The notes beneath the pieces are model-generated. The model saw only the letters and a list, made by a program, of their open reading frames with translations, was not told the DNA's origin and did not search any database. A stretch of DNA of 64,000 bases, taken from the NCBI RefSeq assembly GCF_004346225.1, contig NZ_SMAJ01000002.1:186001-250000 (forward strand), read 5' to 3'. The position numbers were made by a program, and so were the translations under genes. Shown here piece by piece: positions 46,034 to 55,292 of the stretch. Position 1 is the first letter of the stretch. Each line of letters starts with the position of its first letter. The stretch is from Paralcaligenes ureilyticus. GTDB taxonomy: Bacteria > Pseudomonadota > Gammaproteobacteria > Burkholderiales > Burkholderiaceae_B.

Positions 46034-46113
46034 AAAAGCATCTTCCTTTAATTGACATGAGCTTGTTTTCTGCCATGGTAGGGGCTTCACCATGTCCGTC
46101 GAATGGCATATTG

Positions 46114-46129
46114 ATGACAGTTTTGTCAT
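46114..46129. promoter_or_regulatory. CusR/CopR box
   Basis: ATGACA-GTTT-TGTCAT is a perfect dyad in the 150-bp divergent region between the DUF305 gene and the response regulator. It matches the core of the CusR/CopR box (ATGACA-N4-TGTCAT), so CusR probably controls both directions. Confidence 0.75.
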
Positions 46130-46183
46130 GAATCGGACGGGGCGAATTGTTAGAATGTTTCAACCACTGTCTTGGAACTCAGT

Positions 46184-46855
46184 ATGGCCATTCTTGTCAT
46201 TGAAGACGATCCGAAAACCGGCGATTACCTTAAAAAGGGTTTACGCGAATCGGGCTATACAGTAGATGTGGCCCGCAACGGTATTGATGGTCTGCATTTG
46301 GCACGGGAGCAGGCTTATGATCTGGTGATACTGGACGTCATGTTGCCTGGGAAAGACGGCTGGCAGGTGATGGATGCCCTGCGCAGCGAACGCGATGTGC
46401 CCGTTATATTCCTGACCGCGCGCGATCATGTTGACGATCGCATCCGTGGCCTGCAACTGGGTGCAGACGACTATCTGGTCAAGCCGTTTTCATTTATCGA
46501 GCTGGTGCTGCGGGTGCGCACCTTATTGCGTCGCGGGGTGGTGCGAGATTCTGAAATTTTTCAACTTGCAGATCTGCAATTAGATCCCGTACGGCATAAA
46601 GTAACCCGTCAAGGGGTCAACATCGTTCTTACCAATAAGGAGTTCATGCTACTGCACTTGCTGGTTAGGCGGCAAGGCGAAGCTTTGTCTCGTACGGTTA
46701 TTGCGTCGCAAGTCTGGGACATGAATTTCGACAGCGACACGAATGTGGTGGACGTCGCCATCAAGCGCTTGCGAGCAAAGATTGACGCCCCGTTCGAGCG
46801 AAAACTGATCCATACCGTGCGCAGCATCGGCTATATGTTTTCGGAGCAGCCTTGA
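46184..46855 (+). CDS. cusR: Heavy-metal response regulator CusR/CopR
   Basis: A 223-residue OmpR-type regulator: receiver with [15 protein letters not shown], phospho-acceptor Asp in [14 protein letters not shown], Lys in Y-L-V-K-P-F-S-F, and a C-terminal winged helix ending R-S-I-G-Y-M-F. The wording is characteristic of the CusR/CopR/PcoR group. Start at 46184 places the receiver at the N-terminus. Confidence 0.93.
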   Translation: MAILVIEDDPKTGDYLKKGLRESGYTVDVARNGIDGLHLAREQAYDLVILDVMLPGKDGWQVMDALRSERDVPVIFLTARDHVDDRIRGLQLGADDYLVKPFSFIELVLRVRTLLRRGVVRDSEIFQLADLQLDPVRHKVTRQGVNIVLTNKEFMLLHLLVRRQGEALSRTVIASQVWDMNFDSDTNVVDVAIKRLRAKIDAPFERKLIHTVRSIGYMFSEQP

Positions 46856-48276
46856 AGCATTGGCAATTGCGTTCGCTGACCTTCCGGGCAACCGTACTGT
46901 TCGCCTTTATCGCCTGCGTGGTTGTATCGGGCCTGGGCATGTACCTGTATTCATCGGCCAAACATGCTCTGGAGACCCGCGCAGACTATACGCTCACAGG
47001 CCGCGTAGAGCGTTTTCGCAACTTGCTGCACGATCTGTATAACCTCAGGCAAATGGAAGAGCGTCCTGCTCTATTTGAAAGCATGCTGGGCAACGAAAAG
47101 GACGTGCGCATTTTCCAGCGCCAGGGTGAAGCCCCTTTTATTTACGTTAATCCCGACAATATGACGCCGCCCCAGATGACGCCTGTTGCCATTGGCGGTC
47201 CATTGACAATCGCTTCCTTGCGCAATGGCACCCGTAGTGATGGCGTGCGTGTGCGGTGGGTGTCCGCGCTTGCCCAGGTGGGCAATCATGGCGGCATTGT
47301 AGAAATTACAGCCGCCTACGTAATGACACAAGAATCGAAAATGTTATCGGCTTATTTGCTACGCGTGATCAGTGCAATCGCCCTAGCCGCCATTCTGACG
47401 ACACTGCTGGGTTTTCTCATTTTAAAACGCGGACTAATGCCACTGGCGGCGATGAGTCATAGGGCAGCAGAAATTACGCCGGCCAATTTGAGTGCGCGTT
47501 TGCGCGAAGAGGACGCGCCAACGGAGTTGCGCCAGCTTGCCGGCGCAGTCAACGCCATGCTTGACCGGCTTGAGGCGGGCTATGAACACCTGTCGCAATT
47601 TTCAGCAGACCTGGCCCACGAAATACGAACTCCGGTCAACATATTGATGGGGCAGACCCAGGTTACTCTGGGCCAGAGCAGGCTTCCTGACGAATACGAA
47701 CAGGTGCTTGAGTCGAACCTGGAGGAATTGACGCGCTTGTCGCGTATTGTCGAAAACATTCTTTTCCTGGCGCATGCCGATCACGCCGCGCTGACGGTCG
47801 AGCGCACGCCATTGGTTCTTGTCGACGAACTCATGAAAATTGCCGATTATTTCGAGGGAATCGCCGAGGAACGCAACATGCGTTTTAACGTCGATGCAAA
47901 TGGCACAGGCAACGCCAATGTCGTCATGTGGCGACGGGCCGTTAACAATCTGGTGATCAATGCTATCCGTTACGGAGAATTCGGCACAACCATCCGGCTT
48001 GGCGCTCACGCGGACCAGCAAGGTTCGACTGTTATTGTCGAAAATTACGCTGAGCCGATGTCGCAGGAACAGATGAACCGTACGTTCAACCGCTTTTACC
48101 GCGGCGATAAGTCACGCAGTGAATACACCGAATCCAGCGGCCTGGGCCTGGCTATCGTGAAGGCCATTATGACGCTGCATGGAGGCAGTGCCACGGTTAC
48201 TGCTTTGCAAGACGGGCTAATCAGATACAGTTTGCATTTTCCCCTGCACCTTGAGAACGATGTTGATGACAAGTAA
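46852..48276 (+). CDS. cusS: Heavy-metal sensor kinase CusS/CopS
   Basis: A 474-residue kinase with two membrane helices (about residues 12-35 and 162-185), a periplasmic sensor of ~125 residues, HAMP, the H-box [14 protein letters not shown], and the G-box G-L-G-L-A-I-V. The sequence pattern belongs to the heavy-metal sensor kinase subgroup. Start is TTG overlapping the regulator's stop. Confidence 0.92.
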   Translation: MKHWQLRSLTFRATVLFAFIACVVVSGLGMYLYSSAKHALETRADYTLTGRVERFRNLLHDLYNLRQMEERPALFESMLGNEKDVRIFQRQGEAPFIYVNPDNMTPPQMTPVAIGGPLTIASLRNGTRSDGVRVRWVSALAQVGNHGGIVEITAAYVMTQESKMLSAYLLRVISAIALAAILTTLLGFLILKRGLMPLAAMSHRAAEITPANLSARLREEDAPTELRQLAGAVNAMLDRLEAGYEHLSQFSADLAHEIRTPVNILMGQTQVTLGQSRLPDEYEQVLESNLEELTRLSRIVENILFLAHADHAALTVERTPLVLVDELMKIADYFEGIAEERNMRFNVDANGTGNANVVMWRRAVNNLVINAIRYGEFGTTIRLGAHADQQGSTVIVENYAEPMSQEQMNRTFNRFYRGDKSRSEYTESSGLGLAIVKAIMTLHGGSATVTALQDGLIRYSLHFPLHLENDVDDK

Positions 48277-48319
48277 TCAATCTCGGCAACACATCGTCCG
48301 AACCTCACTCAAGGCGACG

Positions 48320-49813
48320 CTATCGCGGCGCAGTGCGTAAGTGCGTGCGTTCGTAAGCTTGTGCAGCCTTCTGGATGGCTTCGGCCTGCGTGTCATACGT
48401 GTGAATCACCCTGGCGAGTGTGCGTAGACCGATGTTCGCCACCATCGCCAGCGTGATCTCATTGATCATGTCGCCCGCGTGCCGCGCTACGATGGTCGCA
48501 CCGAGAATCTGATCAGTGCCCTCGCGGACGTGGATTTTGACAAAGCCCGCCTCCTCGCTATCGGTGATCGCACGGTCGACTTCGTGCATCTGGATGGTGA
48601 AAGTCTTCACCGGAATACCCCGTTGATTGGCCTCGCGCACGTACACGCCAACGTGGGCGATCTCCGGATCAGTGAAGGTGCACCAGGGAATGACTAGCTC
48701 GCTCAATCGCTCACGACTGTGCAACAGTGCGTTGCGCACCGCCATCTGCGCCGAAACTGCGGCCGTATGGCCGTACTTGTTCTCCAGGCACACATCTCCA
48801 GCGGCATAGATACGCCGATTGCTGGTGCGCAGAAAGTCGTCGACACGAACACCCTTGTCAATGTCGTATTCGACACCCGCGGATTCCAGGTTCAGCCCCT
48901 CGACGTTCGGCAGACGACCGACACCGGTGAGGATCGCGTCGACCGTGATCGTGTTTTTGTAATCGTCGCTGACCAGATCAACCTGTTTTTCACCAGCCAC
49001 AATACGCACGCCGAGGACGTTGGTATTAAGCCGTACCTCGACGCCGTCGCGCGCTAGCGCCACTGAGAGAATCTGCGCAGCGTCGCGTTCCTCCTTGGCA
49101 AGAAACAGAGGTTTGTTTTGCACAATGGTTGTGTGTGCGCCCAATCGAGCAAAAGCCTGAGCCTGTTCACAACCGATCGGGCCACCGCCAATCACCAGCA
49201 GGCGTTTGGGCAATTCAGTCACATCGAAGACGTTTTCATTGGTCAGGTAGCCGGCTGCGGCGAGACCCGGGATCGATGGTACGTCCGGCCGCGCACCGGT
49301 CGCAATCAACGCCTTGTCAAAGCCAAGCTTGATCCCGTCGATCGTCAGAGTGTCGACGCCCGAAAAACGTGCGTCGCCGAAGAAGACGTCCACGCCGGCT
49401 GCCGCCAACTGCCTCGCTGAACCGCGTTGGCCAAGGTGGGTGCGTATGCGTCGCACGCGTTCCATTACAGCGGCAAAATCCACGCGTACGCCATCCGGAA
49501 CCTGTGCACCGTAGCGCAAAGCGTCGCGCATCTCCGCGTATAGCCGCGAGGTGCGAATGATCGCTTTTGACGGCACGCAACCCGTATTCAGACATGTACC
49601 GCCGAGGAGGCGGCGTTCGATCAAGGCGACCTTGACACCGTGTGCTGCGGCTGTCTCAGCCGCAACAAGACCAGCGGGCCCGGCGCCAAGGATCGCGAGC
49701 TGGTAGCGGCCTGCTGGCTCCGGATTGACCCACGCCTCCAGATGCGGACCGGCAATGCGCTCGCGCACATCTTGAGGTGTGTTCGACCGTAGGCTATCCA
49801 TTTGCGACGTCAT
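48320..49813 (-). CDS. MerA-like FAD disulfide oxidoreductase lacking the C-terminal Cys pair
   Basis: A 497-residue flavoprotein disulfide reductase. It has FAD-binding G-A-G-P-A-G, the redox disulfide [16 protein letters not shown](P)-binding G-G-G-P-I-G-C and the dimerisation domain with H-x-x-x-x-E (T-Y-D-T-Q-A-E-A). The end reads R-T-H-L-R-T-A-P-R, without the vicinal Cys needed for mercury, so Hg reduction is unlikely. GAGAGGGG precedes the ATG at 49813, which overlaps the glucanase-like gene by 20 bp; the frame extends to 49867. Confidence 0.88.
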   Translation of the reverse strand: MTSQMDSLRSNTPQDVRERIAGPHLEAWVNPEPAGRYQLAILGAGPAGLVAAETAAAHGVKVALIERRLLGGTCLNTGCVPSKAIIRTSRLYAEMRDALRYGAQVPDGVRVDFAAVMERVRRIRTHLGQRGSARQLAAAGVDVFFGDARFSGVDTLTIDGIKLGFDKALIATGARPDVPSIPGLAAAGYLTNENVFDVTELPKRLLVIGGGPIGCEQAQAFARLGAHTTIVQNKPLFLAKEERDAAQILSVALARDGVEVRLNTNVLGVRIVAGEKQVDLVSDDYKNTITVDAILTGVGRLPNVEGLNLESAGVEYDIDKGVRVDDFLRTSNRRIYAAGDVCLENKYGHTAAVSAQMAVRNALLHSRERLSELVIPWCTFTDPEIAHVGVYVREANQRGIPVKTFTIQMHEVDRAITDSEEAGFVKIHVREGTDQILGATIVARHAGDMINEITLAMVANIGLRTLARVIHTYDTQAEAIQKAAQAYERTHLRTAPR

Positions 49814-51131
49814 CAAGACCCCTCTCGGCGACCGGCCGCTGCAACCAGCCTTCGCGAAACCCGGCAAGGCACAGGCCGTTGCGTATATACGGACAATCGC
49901 GCATCAGTCGCCATATCTGTTCGCTGCGATAGTTTTCGATCATGATCAACACGATTCCTTGATCGAGTCCGTAGTGCCCTGCGGAAACCCAGGCGCGTCC
50001 GCCGGCGTCGGTCAGCGTCGGATTGACGCCGGTCGAAAGACGGTCCTCGAACAAAACCTCCGGGTAACGCGCAAGCAGATTGCGGGTTGTCGCCAGCGCC
50101 ATCTCAGGCGCGAACGGCACAGACGCCAGCACAGCCGGCACGGACAAGGTGCCGTCGTCCGGGCCGTACGGCACGCCGCGAGCTGCGTATCCCAACGATG
50201 GCTGCGCTGCACCGGGGATACCCAACTGCTGGCCGGTTGGACCATCGCAGGCCGACAGGCCCCAGCCGCTTTCATCGTAGCCGGCGAATTCGTGTGGATT
50301 GCGCTTGGCGTATTCGCGTTGAATGTACACCGCCCGCTGGCTGTTTTCGAAATAATCCGAACGTTTCGCACGCATGAAACGGTCGCGGATGCCGCGAAAG
50401 TCGATCCACGCGTGCGAGAACTGATGTACGAACAGCGGCCCCGCATAAAGACAGTCGTATCCATACTGATTCTCCCACTGATAGGTGGCGGTCCAGGCGT
50501 CGTAGCAATCACCGGCGATCGGGTGTGTCGGTGAACCCATAGCCAGCACGTACAGCAGGATCGCCTCGCAGTAGCCTTCCCAGCCATAGTGCAGGAATCC
50601 ACACTCGGGCTTCCACCCCTGTTTGATGGTGTCGCCGTCACCCTGGGCCCAGCGCCAGTCGATACGGCGATACAGAAGCTCGGTCAACTCGCGCAATTCG
50701 ATCTCGTCGGGCGAATCCGCGGTGAAATACATGCGCGCGGTAAGCGCGCCGGCGATCAGCAGCGCCGTGTCGATCATCGACAACTCCGACTGCCACACGC
50801 GGGCACCCGTGTCGACGTCGAGGAAGTGATAGTAGAAACCCTTGAAACCGGTCGCCGTGGGACTGCCGCTTTGGTCGCTGTCGCGAAAGAAACGTAGCGC
50901 TGCGATGCTGAGTCGGACCGCATTCGTACGCTCCATCCAGCCCCGCTCCACGGCAATCGGATAAGCGGAGAGCGCAAAGCCGACCACGGCAATGCTGACT
51001 GGCGAGCGCTCGCGGGAGGTGTCGGCCACCAAGCCGTTGCGCGGATTCACAGTCTGCACAAAGTAACCGAACGCAGCGCACTGCATTCGCTCCAGAAAAG
51101 CGTCATCGGTAGGAGCGGATTTCCCGGTCAT
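49794..51131 (-). CDS. Glucoamylase-fold protein, GH144 endo-beta-1,2-glucanase-like
   Basis: A 445-residue (alpha/alpha)6-barrel protein. Family marks are A-A-F-G-Y-F near the start, S-I-A-V-V-G-F-A-L-S-A-Y-P-I, F-Y-Y-H-F-L-D, S-E-L-S-M-I-D-T-A-L-L, W-I-D-F-R-G and A-G-Y-D-E-S-G-W-G-L-S-A-C-D. Related enzymes cleave beta-1,2-glucans. There is no signal peptide, so it may be cytoplasmic. Its presence in a metal block with a flavoprotein reductase is odd, and its GC-rich codon use differs from neighbours. Confidence 0.85.
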   Translation of the reverse strand: MTGKSAPTDDAFLERMQCAAFGYFVQTVNPRNGLVADTSRERSPVSIAVVGFALSAYPIAVERGWMERTNAVRLSIAALRFFRDSDQSGSPTATGFKGFYYHFLDVDTGARVWQSELSMIDTALLIAGALTARMYFTADSPDEIELRELTELLYRRIDWRWAQGDGDTIKQGWKPECGFLHYGWEGYCEAILLYVLAMGSPTHPIAGDCYDAWTATYQWENQYGYDCLYAGPLFVHQFSHAWIDFRGIRDRFMRAKRSDYFENSQRAVYIQREYAKRNPHEFAGYDESGWGLSACDGPTGQQLGIPGAAQPSLGYAARGVPYGPDDGTLSVPAVLASVPFAPEMALATTRNLLARYPEVLFEDRLSTGVNPTLTDAGGRAWVSAGHYGLDQGIVLIMIENYRSEQIWRLMRDCPYIRNGLCLAGFREGWLQRPVAERGLDDVANG

Positions 51132-51327
51132 CTCCGGCCTGCTGCTTCGGGTACCGTAACAAGACTCTTAGGCAGTCCTTTTACCGCCCCAATTTTCTTC
51201 CTCGCACACACGTCAAGCATTCCTCTGCCTCCGGAACGGATTATGCACCATGCTAGGCGCAAAATTTCTTCAGCGCCCGTATCTGCATGAATCGCTATTC
51301 AGAATCGAATAGCACGAACCAGCGTGG

Positions 51328-51693
51328 TTATTTGGTCACGGGCGGTGTTTCAAGCTTATCGGCATATTTAATCAAAATGTCGCCCATGGCGCGCATCATT
51401 TCACCGTGCATTTGCATGGCGGCTTTTCCGCTAAGAGCGGCCCCCGCTCCCATCATCGGGCAACCGCCCATCATCCCGCCCCCCATCATATGGCCCATCA
51501 TTCCCCCTCCCATCATCCCCTTTCCCATCATATTGCCCATCATCGAAGCGCCCTGTGCGCCGTGTTCCATGCCAGGTGATTCATGCTGCATCATTGAGGC
51601 GTCGTTTCCAGTCGATGCGGCGGCCAGGCTTACGCCGCCCACTCCAAGCATAAGCGCCGAAAGTGATGCAACGAGCAATTGTTTCGTATTCAT
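51328..51693 (-). CDS. Met/Gly-rich periplasmic copper-locus protein
   Basis: A 121-residue exported protein. After the signal peptide (to about residue 25) comes M-M-Q-H-E-S-P-G-M-E-H, then an array of M-M-G repeats (residues about 48-78) with one Cys (G-G-C-P-M-M-G), and a helical end with M-Q-M-H-G-E-M-M-R-A-M. Met-rich stretches bind Cu(I). It follows the copper ATPase gene on the same strand after 96 bp. Confidence 0.78.
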   Translation of the reverse strand: MNTKQLLVASLSALMLGVGGVSLAAASTGNDASMMQHESPGMEHGAQGASMMGNMMGKGMMGGGMMGHMMGGGMMGGCPMMGAGAALSGKAAMQMHGEMMRAMGDILIKYADKLETPPVTK

Positions 51694-51789
51694 GTATAAC
51701 TCCTAAATTCAGTGGATGAGGTCTTCACAAACTAGCACCCATGCCATCGCACGGGGCTTTAGATTGGCATCATTGGTCCTCCATCATAT

Positions 51790-53955
51790 TTATTTCATCG
51801 TCCGCAGCCGCAAGGCGTTGGAGATCACCGATACCGAACTCAGACTCATGGCCAACGCTGCAATAAGCGGCGATAACAACCAGCCGGTCCATGGGTACAA
51901 GACACCGGCAGCGATGGGGATTCCACACGCGTTGTAGATAAAGGCAAAGCCCAGATTTTGCTTCATGTTCTTGATCGTCAGATCAGACAAAAGCCGGGCT
52001 TGTTCAATACCACGCAGATCGCCTTTGACCAGGGTGACGGAGGCGCTATTCATGGCCACGTCAGTGCCCGTCCCCATCGCCACGCCGATATCGGCCTTTG
52101 CCAAGGCGGGCGCGTCATTGATGCCGTCGCCCGCCATGGCAACGATCTTGCCTTCATGCTGATATTTTTCCACCAAGGCGTATTTATCGGCCGGAGTCAC
52201 TTCCCCATGCACAATTTCAATGCCCAGTTTTTTACCGACGGCTCGCGCCGTTGTGAGCGCATCGCCGGTTGCCATAATGGTCTGAATGCCCAGATGACGC
52301 AGCGTTTCAAGGGCTTGCGCCGTCGAATCCTTGATAGGATCGGTAACGGATAAAATCCCCGCCAAAGTATGATCGACGGCCAAATACATCACGCTCGCGC
52401 CTTCGGCACGCAACGATTCGGCCTGCGGTTTCAGTGCAGAGATATCCACTTTTTCGCGGCTCATCAGCAAGGTGTTGCCCAGCAAGAGCTGTTTTCCTGT
52501 CACCCTCCCCTGGGCGCCCATGCCGGTGACCGAATCGAAGTGTTCAACCGGATGCAGCGTCAGCCCTTCACCCTTGGCCTTTTGAACAATGGCTTGCGCC
52601 AAGGGGTGTTCGCTGCCCTGATCCAGGCTTGCCGCGAGCAACAGTACATCTTGTTCGGTAATACCTGCGGCTGCCATGACTTGATCAAAGCGCGGGTGTC
52701 CTTCAGTCAGGGTGCCGGTTTTATCGACGATCAAGGTAGTGATCTTATGAAAATTCTCGATGGCGGCGGCATCTTTGAATAAAATACCCTGCGTGGCCGC
52801 CCTGCCTGTGGCCACCATCACTGTCATGGGGGTCGCCAAACCCAGGGCACAGGGGCACGCTATGATCAAGACCGCCACGGCATTGATCAGGCCATAGAGC
52901 CACCCTTGCGTGCCTCCCCCAAACCCCCAGGCAAAGAACGTCGCTACAGCGGCCGCTACAACGGCCATCACAAAATAGCCGGCAATCGAGTCGGCCATAC
53001 GCTGCATGGGCGCCCTGGACCGTTGGGCTTGCGCGACCATCACCACGATTTGCGATAACACCGTATCGGCGCCGATTTTGTCGGCGCGCATCACCAAGGC
53101 GCCGGTGGTATTTTGCGTCGCGCCTATCAATTTGTCTTGTGCGCGTTTGGTGACGGGTACGGGTTCGCCCGTCAGCATCGATTCGTCGATGGCGCTACTG
53201 CCTTCCAGTACCAGGCCATCGACCGGCACTTTCTCGCCAGGGCGCACGCGCAGCTTGTCGCCCACATGGACGTGCGTCAGGGGAATATCCTCTTCAGAAC
53301 CATCAGGGTTGATGCGCCGGGCTGTTTTGGGAGCCAGGCCCATCAAGGATTTAATCGCCTGGGATGTTTGTGAACGTGCTTTGAGCTCAAGCATTTGTCC
53401 AAACAGGGTCAAGGAAATAATGGCAGCCGCCGCCTCGAAATAAACGGATACCCGCCCCATTTCAAAGAATGCCGCCGGAAATACGTGCGGCGCCAAGGTC
53501 GCGACCACACTGTAAACATAGGCGGCGCCCGTCCCCAAACCGATCAGCGTCCACATATTCGGACTCATGTTGCGAATGGAGTGCACGCCTCGAACAAAAA
53601 ATGGCCACCCAGCCCAAAGCACGACGGGAGTCGTCAGAATCAATTCGATCCAGCTTTGGGTCCCGCCTTCGAACCAATGAACAAAATGCATCGACATGGC
53701 AAGGCCGACGACAATAATCGTCAACGGCAAGGACCACCAGAACCGCCGCCTGAAGTCTTTGAGTTCCGGATTTTCGTCTTCATCAAGAGCCGGGAGCACG
53801 GCTTCCAGCGACATCCCGCAAATAGGACAATGGCCGGGATGATCCTGGCGGATTTGCGGATGCATGGGGCAGGTGTAAATCGTTCCTATTTCGCCGGCAA
53901 GACTGCTGCCTCCCGAAACCTCTCCGGCCTGCTTGGTGTAATGAGTATCCGCCAT
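51790..53955 (-). CDS. copA: Copper-exporting P1B-type ATPase CopA
   Basis: A 721-residue P-type ATPase. Instead of an HMA domain its N-terminus has the short metal-binding motif Y-T-C-P-M-H-P-Q ... [10 protein letters not shown]. The ion pathway C-P-C motif ([11 protein letters not shown]), phosphorylation D-K-T-G-T-L-T, the S-E-H-P-L-A motif and hinge A-G-D-G-I-N-D-A-P are intact, with eight helices. It pumps Cu(I) (perhaps Ag(I)) out of the cytoplasm. AGAGGAAGG precedes the ATG, and a CueR-like promoter lies upstream. Confidence 0.95.
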   Translation of the reverse strand: MADTHYTKQAGEVSGGSSLAGEIGTIYTCPMHPQIRQDHPGHCPICGMSLEAVLPALDEDENPELKDFRRRFWWSLPLTIIVVGLAMSMHFVHWFEGGTQSWIELILTTPVVLWAGWPFFVRGVHSIRNMSPNMWTLIGLGTGAAYVYSVVATLAPHVFPAAFFEMGRVSVYFEAAAAIISLTLFGQMLELKARSQTSQAIKSLMGLAPKTARRINPDGSEEDIPLTHVHVGDKLRVRPGEKVPVDGLVLEGSSAIDESMLTGEPVPVTKRAQDKLIGATQNTTGALVMRADKIGADTVLSQIVVMVAQAQRSRAPMQRMADSIAGYFVMAVVAAAVATFFAWGFGGGTQGWLYGLINAVAVLIIACPCALGLATPMTVMVATGRAATQGILFKDAAAIENFHKITTLIVDKTGTLTEGHPRFDQVMAAAGITEQDVLLLAASLDQGSEHPLAQAIVQKAKGEGLTLHPVEHFDSVTGMGAQGRVTGKQLLLGNTLLMSREKVDISALKPQAESLRAEGASVMYLAVDHTLAGILSVTDPIKDSTAQALETLRHLGIQTIMATGDALTTARAVGKKLGIEIVHGEVTPADKYALVEKYQHEGKIVAMAGDGINDAPALAKADIGVAMGTGTDVAMNSASVTLVKGDLRGIEQARLLSDLTIKNMKQNLGFAFIYNACGIPIAAGVLYPWTGWLLSPLIAALAMSLSSVSVISNALRLRTMK

Positions 53956-54011
53956 GAGCCTTCCTCTACTCCGTCAATTTCTTGAAGCCTGTTTTACCTG
54001 ATCTTATTTGG

Positions 54012-54042
54012 ACTTTAAACCTTGACAATATAAGAAGGTCAA
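54012..54042 (-). promoter_or_regulatory. CueR-like promoter of copA
   Basis: On the minus strand, TTGACC (54042-54037) and TAAAGT (54017-54012) are 19 bp apart, with ACCTT-N11-AAGGT across the -35 end and the spacer. Spacing, dyad and position match the E. coli copA promoter used by CueR. Confidence 0.8.
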
Positions 54043-54217
54043 TAGGCTAGTGAACAAATGGACGATAGGAGTCCGATCATCCATTCAGGGCAAACTACGG
54101 ACACTTTTCAGAACAAACAACTGACAAGCATCATTTTGATGCGAGCATGCCGGGAGGGATTGTCGGATGTTTGGGGCCCCTGCCGATATGCGTCTAGCGC
54201 AATCCGCTACACAGTTG

Positions 54218-54242
54218 TACCCCATCAGATGCAACTGGGGTA
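54218..54242 (+). terminator. Hairpin before ABC operon, possible terminator
   Basis: TACCCCA and TGGGGTA form a 7-bp stem with an 11-base loop, followed by a CTCTTTT run seven bases later. It could stop rightward read-through into the ABC operon promoter, but the distance to the T-rich run weakens the case. Confidence 0.35.
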
Positions 54243-54291
54243 AACCCTCTTTTGATCTGCAGCCACATCCAGTACCATTGTCAAACTTAAA

Positions 54292-54306
54292 TATATTAGA
54301 AATATA
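54292..54306. promoter_or_regulatory. Operator TATATT-N3-AATATA, ABC operon copy
   Basis: TATATT-AGA-AATATA, a perfect 6-bp-arm dyad 159 bp before the first permease gene. Flanks also match the two copies near 62.95 and 63.05 kb (18 and 17 of 20 bp across the extended site). TTGTCA (54278-54283) lies just upstream as a possible -35, with the dyad in the promoter. Confidence 0.65.
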
Positions 54307-54464
54307 CATAAATAATTATCCGGACGAAATCGAGCTGCGCATTCTTTGGTTGTCGTGTTAACAGGGAAAATCCATGTTGCTTCTATCCAGGCCGCTTCTA
54401 TTCAAAGAAGGTCCATTTCCAACGGGTCGCAGCTCGGCCAGGAACCGGTAAGGTCCGCCCGATC

Positions 54465-55292
54465 ATGATCAGAGGCACGGTTTTCGTACACAGGCTGGTG
54501 GCCAGGCTTTTGAAATTATGGGTCTTGGCCGGCTTTGCATTTATATTGCTGCCCATTGTCCTGGTCATCTGGCTCAGCTTTTTCACCGATCCGCTGCTGT
54601 CGCTGCCTCCCAGCGGCTACAGCGTCAAGTGGTACTGGCATATTTTTGAGCAGCCGCAGTTTCTCGATGGTTTCGTTTTAAGCCTGAAAGTGGCGATGGT
54701 GGCCATGGTGGTGGGGTTGCTCGTGTCGATACCGGCATCATTGATATTGACGCGTACCCGTTTCCGTGGCCAAACCGCCCTCCTCAATTTGCTGACCGCC
54801 CCGCTGATTGTTCCTTCCATCGTGATTGGCGCGGGCCTCTACATCGCTTTTATCCAGTTCGAGATCTCATCCGGGCTGTCGCTGGTCGGATCGACCTGGG
54901 GTCTGGGGGCCGCCCATGTGCTGATTACCATTCCCTGGTGCGTGCGCTTGATCACAACCAATTTGCTGGGGCTGGACAAGAGCGTTGAAGAAGCTGCGCT
55001 GAGCCTGGGCGCCAAGCCGTTGACCACGCTGTTCCGGGTAACTCTGCCGATGATTTGGCCCGGCATCGTTGCTGCGGCGTTGTTCAGTTTTGTGATCAGC
55101 TTCGGCAACCTGGAGCTGTCTTTGTTTCTGGTGGCCCCGGGGCAAACCACGCTTCCCATTGCCATTTTGCAATACCTCGAATACAAGGTCGACCCCACCA
55201 TCGCCGCCGTCTCGGTACTGCAGATACTGGTTATCGGTGGCGGGCTACTGATTACCGACCGGTTTGTTTCGTTGACAAGGGTAATTCGATAA
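54465..55292 (+). CDS. ABC transporter permease, PotC/PotI type
   Basis: A 275-residue inner-membrane permease with six predicted helices and EAA loop E-E-A-A-L-S-L-G-A-K-P-L-T-T-L near residue 178. It is first in a four-gene polyamine-type importer operon; its stop overlaps the ATPase start as TAATG. The order permease-ATPase-receptor-permease is unusual compared with potABCD. Confidence 0.9.
   Translation: MIRGTVFVHRLVARLLKLWVLAGFAFILLPIVLVIWLSFFTDPLLSLPPSGYSVKWYWHIFEQPQFLDGFVLSLKVAMVAMVVGLLVSIPASLILTRTRFRGQTALLNLLTAPLIVPSIVIGAGLYIAFIQFEISSGLSLVGSTWGLGAAHVLITIPWCVRLITTNLLGLDKSVEEAALSLGAKPLTTLFRVTLPMIWPGIVAAALFSFVISFGNLELSLFLVAPGQTTLPIAILQYLEYKVDPTIAAVSVLQILVIGGGLLITDRFVSLTRVIR

Larger units (their letters stand above)
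53956..54464. other. 509-bp divergent region, copA to ABC transporter
   Basis: It carries the CueR-like promoter for copA at the left, an imperfect hairpin (54057-54085), a second hairpin (54218-54242) and the TATATT-N3-AATATA operator at the right. It forms the border between the metal block and the catabolic flank. No protein gene was recognised. Confidence 0.55.

Noticed and set aside
48320..49813. Second mercuric reductase
   Set aside because: The redox disulfide is there but the C-terminal vicinal Cys pair is missing and no mer genes are adjacent, so it was named only MerA-like.
54057..54085. Imperfect hairpin AATGGACGAT/ATCATCCATT as a terminator
   Set aside because: One mismatch, no T run, and it lies upstream of both divergent genes, so no transcript would end there.
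54058..54243. Possible 61-residue gene between copA and the ABC operon
   Set aside because: No ribosome site or family resemblance, and it spans a hairpin; treated as intergenic.
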